From Myxococcota bacterium (GTDB taxonomy: Bacteria; Myxococcota_C; UBA6777), in NCBI GenBank assembly GCA_023150835.1, contig JAKLKB010000158.1, forward strand, positions 1-19,495: a stretch of DNA of 19,495 bases. The letters run 5' to 3'. The position numbers and the translations under genes were made by a program. The notes beneath the pieces are model-generated. The model was not told the origin of the DNA. It was given only the letters and a program-made list of their open reading frames with translations, and made no database searches. Numbering within the stretch: position 1 is the first letter of the stretch; every line of letters begins with the position of its first letter. Below are positions 14,822 through 19,495 of this stretch, one piece after another.

Positions 14822-15349
14822 TTAATTCAATAATTCCCCGCTGCTTTGGGGATTTTGATCGTGTTCTTGTTCTGTTGGTGCGCCTGTGAACCAGAGGGGC
14901 TGTTCGGGTCCGAGTTTTTTGAGGATATCGAGTTGTTCGAAGCGGTACCCTGTTTCAGCAAAGAACAGGCTGTTGTGGTCGTTGCTGCGCTGCGCGATGA
15001 AAAGGATGGGATCGCCATTGCGGTTGTAGCCGAGCTGGATCAGTGCATTTTTCGGAAATTTGCCGTCAGGTGTCGAGAGTTCTTCGCGCAGAAAATAAAA
15101 CCCCTGATCGAGAAGGGGTTGAAGAGCGGCGAGAAAAGCGTCGTCGTTTTCGATGCCGGGGCCTTGTTCGTGAAAGTTCCAGACGTTGTGCGTATTTTCG
15201 CGGGGTAGCTGCAACATCGGGATATCTCGGTTGGAATGGTTGTGAAACATGACCAAAATTCCCGCAGGGATATCGGTTTCTTGGCCTTTGAGGGCGCGGC
15301 CTGTTCGATAAAGTCCGCAGGGCGGGAGTGTTGTCTTTCCTTTGCTCAT
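14822..15349 (-). CDS. Hypothetical protein with internal duplication
   Basis: This 175-residue protein has no signal peptide and no recognised family. It is built of two related halves. Residues 12-63 and 83-134 align without gaps at an offset of 71, sharing G-x-Y, a Leu, then Pro-x-x-x-Leu, N-x-D, and R-x-N-x-H-N followed by F-x-E-x-G. The pattern of short strands and turns suggests two small beta modules. The start ATG at 15349 has AAGGA 8 nt upstream; the open frame continues back to 15457 but that extension is Gln/Thr/Pro-rich and overlaps the spacer. It is third in a same-strand row after the genes at 16452-19277 and 15485-16291, with a 135-bp gap to its upstream neighbour. Function unknown. 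Confidence 0.75.
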   Translation of the reverse strand: MSKGKTTLPPCGLYRTGRALKGQETDIPAGILVMFHNHSNRDIPMLQLPRENTHNVWNFHEQGPGIENDDAFLAALQPLLDQGFYFLREELSTPDGKFPKNALIQLGYNRNGDPILFIAQRSNDHNSLFFAETGYRFEQLDILKKLGPEQPLWFTGAPTEQEHDQNPQSSGELLN

Positions 15350-15484
15350 GGTGTTTTCCTTGTGGAGGGGGTGGCGTTGTACGAGAGGCTTTTGCTTGGT
15401 CGGTCTCTGCGTCGTTTGGTTGTGACTTTGGGTGGGGCTTGTGGCGTGGGATGTCAAGGAAAAACAGGTGAGAGAGGGCAGCGG

Positions 15485-16291
15485 TTATCGGCAGGAAACG
15501 ACTTGGCATCCTGAGACGCGTTGGCCTGAGCCGTTGATGTTGCCGATGATGATTCTTTGGGTCATGTTGGAGCCGCAATTGCCGTTGGAAAGGATTCTGG
15601 CGGAGGTCAGGTCGGAGTGGAGGGCGGAGCCTGTGGCTTGGTAGCGGACACATCGGCGGTTGTAGCCGTAGCTACCTGTGCAGATCCGATAATATCCGAC
15701 TGAGTTGCACAGCCATTGTCGGCCTTGTTGGTTGGTTTGAGGCGAGGGGGATGCAGATGTCGGATACATGGGAAGAATCGTGGAACGATCGGTTTTGGTT
15801 TGCGGAGGGAGATATCTTTCTTGAGCGAGCTTTTTGACGAGCGGATGCTGGTAGTCGTAGATCTCGGCCACGACGAAAAGATATCCGTTTTGAACTTCGG
15901 CCACAAAGGCCGAGAGATTGGGGCCAAACTGCATCTGAAAAGTGTTGGTCTCGGAGGTCGGTAGCCACCGTTCAGAGGGGGTTTTTTTCCATGCTTGCAT
16001 CAAACCTTGGCGCAAAGCGTCGATGGCTGCTTTGAGTGGGATCGGTTGGTTGGCGTATATGTGTTTGGGGACGCCACGATAGCGGACGCTTGCGACGCCT
16101 TGGATGAAAAAGAAGACTTCTTCGATGCCGTTGCCGATGCTTTTGCGTTGGGGCGGGTAGTCGGGATGGCAAGGGATCTGTGTGTAGCCCGGGATACCGC
16201 AATCAGTCGTTGCATGGGCTGTTTGTGAAAGGAGCAAGCCCCCAAGGAAAGCCAAGGCGAAAGCCCGAAGAAAGCGAAGTGTTTTGCGCAT
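15485..16291 (-). CDS. Secreted cysteine-containing hypothetical protein
   Basis: The 268-residue product has a clear signal peptide (MRKTLRFLRAFALAFLGGLL...) with a likely cut after AHA at residue 27. The mature part has eight cysteines: C31 and C41 near the N-terminus, then C195, C204, C214, C239, C262 and C267 in a compact C-terminal module (WLCNSVGYYRIC...RRC...GNC...GC...SC). A Pro/Ser/Thr-rich linker (about 162-190) separates that module from a middle domain that has hydrophobic strands such as GYLFVVAEIYDY. The even cysteine count fits disulfide bonding outside the cytoplasm. I do not recognise a family. The ATG at 16291 has GAGGGA just upstream; the earlier frame to 16474 overlaps the neighbouring gene and is not protein-like. 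It follows the large lipoprotein gene by 160 bp. Confidence 0.8.
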   Translation of the reverse strand: MRKTLRFLRAFALAFLGGLLLSQTAHATTDCGIPGYTQIPCHPDYPPQRKSIGNGIEEVFFFIQGVASVRYRGVPKHIYANQPIPLKAAIDALRQGLMQAWKKTPSERWLPTSETNTFQMQFGPNLSAFVAEVQNGYLFVVAEIYDYQHPLVKKLAQERYLPPQTKTDRSTILPMYPTSASPSPQTNQQGRQWLCNSVGYYRICTGSYGYNRRCVRYQATGSALHSDLTSARILSNGNCGSNMTQRIIIGNINGSGQRVSGCQVVSCR

Positions 16292-16451
16292 ATTTCCCTC
16301 TTTGGAGCGGTGTTGGCCCCTGCACAAAGCAACCCACGCGACGCGAGTTTGTTTGCGAGGGGGAAAAGGTCGGATGATGTAGGTGATCGGTACGTTAGAG
16401 GAAGAGGCGGATGGGGTCAAGGGATTTTTTGTGATGTTTTTGAGAGGGGGG

Positions 16452-19277
16452 TCAAGGAGACGGGAGCTTTTCAAAGGCGTTGAGGGCGATCACGAGTTCA
16501 AAGTGAAGGGGAGGGGCTTTGGGATCGAAGCCGAGCAGATCGGCCATGAGGATGATCAGCCCGTCGCGTTCGATGCCAGCGACCTGTGTGGCGATGGCGA
16601 TCAGCTCTTCGAGGACGATACGGCAGCGCATCTCTCCGTTGGAGATAGCGGTGGGTCGGTTGTTTGCGTCGCGTTCGAGGGAGAAAGATATCTGGAGATC
16701 TTGGAGTCCGAGCGCACCGAGTTCGTTGTCGGCTTTGTCGAAGATCAAGAGGCGATAGAGGCGTTTTTGTGCGGAATAGGTGGGTTTTCCGTTGGTGGTC
16801 TCGATCTTACCGTCGTCGAGGGAGTCGGTGGTGTCGGGGTCAGGGAGACCATTGTTGTTGTGGTCAGTGCCGATGCGCCATGCAGGATCGGTCTTTCCGT
16901 CGGGGACGCTTTCTTTGGGCAGGGCGAACATCAGGGTGGGGATAAAAGAGCCGACGATAGTTTTGATGGCGGGATTTTCGGGTTTTTTGAGGGCAAGGTC
17001 TTTTTGGTTGACGCGCCAAACGACGGGAGGTTGGGGGTCGAGCCAGCCGTCTTTGATCTCGCCCGAAGATTTTTTAAGGAGTTTTTCCGCTTGTTCGTCG
17101 CGGCGTGTCCAAAAAAATCCAGTCGAAGTTTCCCACAGGTATCCGAAGGGGTAAGAAGTGAGGCTTTTGCGTTGGGTGATCAGGATCTCGGGTGGGTAGC
17201 GGTAGATATCTTTTTCGATGGTTTTGACGAGAGCGATGGCTTTTTGAGAGAGTGCCTTGGCTTGATCGATCAGGGTGCGCGCTTTCTCTCGTTCGGATCT
17301 TCGGGTATTTTCGTCTGGGGCTGCACCTTTTCCTCCGTCTGTGCGACCAAGGCGACAAGAACGCACCGCATCATAAAGCAGACGAGTGTGCTGGACGCGC
17401 CAAACAAACAACTGCAAGGTGGCGCGGAGTTCTTGTGAGAGCTTTTGTGCGACGGGATGGGATATTTGAGTGTCAGGTAGTTTGGCAAACAGCGCATTGT
17501 AGGCGGTTTCCATCTCGGTCAGTCGTTTCCATTGGCCGCCTTCCCATGTTTTGTAATCGGCTTCGGGGAGATCGTAGATCTCGCGGAAGGGGCGTTTGGG
17601 GCTGCGTGCCAAGATCCCCGCAGATTGGCCGATCTCATCTTGGGGAAGTTCACCTGCGATGTAAAAGATCATCTCAGGTATCGGTCCGTAGAGGTCGTCG
17701 ACTTGGCGCTTTGTCCAGTCTTTGAGCACTTGAGCGATCTTGGGAGCGTTGTCTGATCCGAAGTATCGGGAGAAATCGTCAAGGTAAGCTTCCCATGTGG
17801 TGCTACGATCCCACGTCACGCGGGTGAGGTAATGGTCGTACATCCAATAACCCCACTCCATGCCCGTTGTGAAGGTGACGTGTCCGTCGATGTCTTTTCC
17901 TGCGAGGACTTCGAGGATATCGAGCGCACGCGAATAACCCGTGATCGGTAGAGCAAGCGGGAGATTGTTGTCAAACCCCAGCCACCAAGCGGTTTCGGGG
18001 AAATACACGATGGGGCGTTTTGCGTAGACGCGATCGAAAAAATCTTTTTGGTGGTTGAAGTGGGTGTTTCCGTAGACAGGGGCGGGATGCTTGAGATCGT
18101 AAAACATGGTGGTGTGCAGATAAGCGCCCATCTCTGGGACCGAGCGTTCGGGAAGATGGAAATAATAGCTTTTGTTGTCGTCGGCCTTGAGTTTTCCTTC
18201 GGTGTGGATCCAAGCGTAGACACGGAGTTTTTTGGCGGCGAGGTGTTTGGCTGCGGTATCGAGCCAGTGAAGGGCGACTTGATCGCGGACTTTGGTGAAT
18301 TCGCTGGTTCCGAATTGGAGGACGAACAGAGAAAAGCCGCCTTGGGCCAGCTCGTCGAGTCCTGCGGTGATCGCTTTGGCTTGATCTTCTTTGGATTGGG
18401 TGAGGTCATCGAGGAGCTTGAAGTTGTTTTGCTGTTGATCGGCAAAGCTGAGTGTGATCGCAAGCATCACGCCGTAGCTTTGGGCGATATCGGCGATCTT
18501 TTTGATATAAGGGAGCCAACGTGAACGGTCGATGGTTTTGAGCATGTGAAAGCCGAGGACGTTTTGGCGGTTGGCTGCGAGCCATTGGAGATATTCGCGC
18601 ACGCGGGGGAGGTGGGCTTCGTCGGGTTCGAGCAGATAAACAGACAGGGGGATGGGATGTTGGGTGTGGTGATGGAACCCGCGCAAGGCGTATCCCGGCT
18701 TTTCGGTGAGGGCTTCGCCGATCTTGAGGGTGATATCGGTGCGTTTGGGGATGTAGGTTTGCCCGGGATGAGGGAAACGAACGCCGAGGTTACGCAAAAA
18801 AGCGTAGGCTCCGTATTGTACGCCCCCGACGCTTGGTGAGGCGATCTGGAAGATGCGTTGGTTTCCGATGTGTCGTCCGCGTTGGGTGTAAGATTCGGAA
18901 CCAAGTGTAGCGATATCTTCTTTGCGTAGAGGTTCTTGTTTGAGCAAAGCTTGTCCGAGCAGCAGGAGCTTTTTTTCAGAAAAGGTGCTTGCGTCGGTAT
19001 CGGGGGCGATGGCTTGGGGATCAGGGAAGGAGACGCCCGTCATCTCGGTGAGGGTCTTGCTTAGAAAACGGGCGGCTTCTTGGATGCCTTCGCCTGCGTT
19101 GTTGGGATAGAGGATGCGGAGGTCGGCTTTCCCGTCTTGGAGGATCGGAACGTCTTCGATGGTTTCGTTGCATCCGACAAAAGAAGCACATAGAAAGCAC
19201 GAAACCAGCCAACCAACGGTCCAACGAGAAAGTCGTGAAGTCCTGTAAGGGCTGGCCGAGGTTTGGGGGTGAGGCAT
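16452..19277 (-). CDS. Large lipoprotein with GH20/GH67-type N-terminal domain
   Basis: The 941-residue product has a signal peptide ending in a lipobox-like FVGC, giving lipidated C36. Residues about 50-190 resemble the alpha/beta domain that precedes the catalytic barrel in alpha-glucuronidases and hexosaminidases: LRILYPNN, then GGVQYGAYAFLRNLGVRFPHPGQTYIP at 151-177 and KPGYALRGFHHH at 193-204. Residues about 205-480 look like a TIM-barrel (FHMLKTID, MLAITLSF, LFVLQFGTSEF, YAWIHTEG, VYFPETAWW). The nearest family I can name is the DUF4838/GH67-like group; catalytic acids are not certain, with E326, E360 and E428 as candidates. The C-terminal third includes a calcium-loop motif DHNNNGLPD (805-813). 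A role in binding or cutting polysaccharide at the cell surface is inferred. The ATG at 19277 has GGAG about 10 nt upstream. It probably heads the three-gene minus-strand row. Confidence 0.75.
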   Translation of the reverse strand: MPHPQTSASPYRTSRLSRWTVGWLVSCFLCASFVGCNETIEDVPILQDGKADLRILYPNNAGEGIQEAARFLSKTLTEMTGVSFPDPQAIAPDTDASTFSEKKLLLLGQALLKQEPLRKEDIATLGSESYTQRGRHIGNQRIFQIASPSVGGVQYGAYAFLRNLGVRFPHPGQTYIPKRTDITLKIGEALTEKPGYALRGFHHHTQHPIPLSVYLLEPDEAHLPRVREYLQWLAANRQNVLGFHMLKTIDRSRWLPYIKKIADIAQSYGVMLAITLSFADQQQNNFKLLDDLTQSKEDQAKAITAGLDELAQGGFSLFVLQFGTSEFTKVRDQVALHWLDTAAKHLAAKKLRVYAWIHTEGKLKADDNKSYYFHLPERSVPEMGAYLHTTMFYDLKHPAPVYGNTHFNHQKDFFDRVYAKRPIVYFPETAWWLGFDNNLPLALPITGYSRALDILEVLAGKDIDGHVTFTTGMEWGYWMYDHYLTRVTWDRSTTWEAYLDDFSRYFGSDNAPKIAQVLKDWTKRQVDDLYGPIPEMIFYIAGELPQDEIGQSAGILARSPKRPFREIYDLPEADYKTWEGGQWKRLTEMETAYNALFAKLPDTQISHPVAQKLSQELRATLQLFVWRVQHTRLLYDAVRSCRLGRTDGGKGAAPDENTRRSEREKARTLIDQAKALSQKAIALVKTIEKDIYRYPPEILITQRKSLTSYPFGYLWETSTGFFWTRRDEQAEKLLKKSSGEIKDGWLDPQPPVVWRVNQKDLALKKPENPAIKTIVGSFIPTLMFALPKESVPDGKTDPAWRIGTDHNNNGLPDPDTTDSLDDGKIETTNGKPTYSAQKRLYRLLIFDKADNELGALGLQDLQISFSLERDANNRPTAISNGEMRCRIVLEELIAIATQVAGIERDGLIILMADLLGFDPKAPPLHFELVIALNAFEKLPSP

Positions 19278-19317
19278 GGGTTTGCGGCTCCGTGTGTTGG
19301 TGGAATGAGGGTGATGT

Positions 19318-19453
19318 TGTTGGTTTGTTTGGTTTGTTTGGTTTGTTTGGTTTGTTTGGTGTGTTTGGTTTGTTTGGTTTGTTTGGTTTATTTGGTTTGT
19401 TTGGTTTGTTTGGTTTGTTTGGTTTGTTTGGTTTGTTTGGTTTGTTTGGTTTG
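19318..19453. repeat. 9-bp tandem array, unit TGGTTTGTT, about 15 copies
   Basis: An almost uninterrupted array of the 9-mer TGGTTTGTT fills most of the space upstream of the large lipoprotein gene, with rare variants (TGGTGTGTT, TGGTTTATT). It is open in several frames only because the unit is a multiple of three; the resulting Asn-Lys-Pro or Cys-Leu-Val strings are not credible proteins. It starts about 40 bp before the ATG at 19277, so it would lie in or next to that gene's promoter or leader. Confidence 0.9.
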
Positions 19454-19455
19454 TG

Positions 19456-19493
19456 GGGGCTTTGCCCCATACGCGCCTTGTTAAGGTGGAAAC
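19456..19493 (-). repeat. Hairpin plus 29-bp repeat end at window edge
   Basis: GGGGC-TTT-GCCCC (19456-19468) is the same hairpin as at 135-149 and 1084-1100. It overlaps the 29-bp sequence (19465-19493) that is inverted at 14626-14654. The element probably continues past the window end. Confidence 0.75.
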
Positions 19494-19495
19494 AC

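Noticed and set aside
16383-17438. Open frame of 351 codons on the plus strand
   Set aside because: It is antisense to the end of the large lipoprotein gene and shows no domain. Codon bias of the real gene on the other strand explains the lack of stops.
19021-19470. Open frame with an Asn-Lys-Pro repeat
   Set aside because: It is produced by the 9-bp array, then runs out of frame into the large lipoprotein gene. Open frames in such arrays are expected because the unit is a multiple of three.
1-19495. tRNA, rRNA or riboswitch genes
   Set aside because: The GC hairpins in the gaps are simple palindromes. No cloverleaf with a TTC-type arm, no rRNA-like stretch and no riboswitch core could be seen by eye.

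Overview
The window carries nine convincing protein genes and an unusually dense set of short interspersed repeats. The gene content points to a Gram-negative bacterium of the Myxococcota/Bradymonadota (old deltaproteobacterial) kind. Three large lipoproteins are present, two of them with Thr/Glu/Pro-rich linkers after the lipid-anchored cysteine. One of these carries about ten Stig1-like cysteine repeats. There is also a very large bacterial alpha-2-macroglobulin and an orphan proline dehydrogenase. The lineage is an inference from style of gene content; no rRNA, tRNA or ribosomal protein gene is present to test it.

Layout. Positions 1-472: repeats only. 473-937 (+): NTF2/SnoaL-like protein. 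938-1641: repeats in a convergent gap. 1642-3390 (-): secreted M14 zinc carboxypeptidase. 3391-3540: divergent promoter gap containing the end of a repeat element. 3541-5427 (+): cysteine-repeat lipoprotein. 5428-5577: convergent gap filled by a small inverted-repeat element. 5578-6525 (-): proline dehydrogenase. 6526-6776: divergent gap. 6777-12923 (+): alpha-2-macroglobulin with an intact thioester motif. 12924-13261: no gene. 13262-14260 (+): lipoprotein with an 8-residue Thr/Glu repeat. 14261-14821: convergent gap packed with nested repeats. 14822-15349, 15485-16291 and 16452-19277 (all -): a possible three-gene unit transcribed from right to left. It encodes a large glycosidase-like lipoprotein, a secreted cysteine-containing protein and a small protein with an internal duplication. 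19278-19495: a 9-bp tandem array and another repeat end.

Functionally, six of the nine products carry an export signal (peptidase, macroglobulin, three lipoproteins, one small secreted protein), so this is mainly a cell-envelope and secreted-protein region. No defence system, CRISPR array, phage or transposase gene is visible. The genes do not form one recognisable pathway. The most distinctive signal is the repeat population: a roughly 115-bp inverted-repeat family (two near-intact copies, one with a decayed end, and one split at its hairpin loop by a 250-bp insert), a second 116-bp inverted-repeat element, and a 139-bp perfect inverted duplication 14.3 kb apart.
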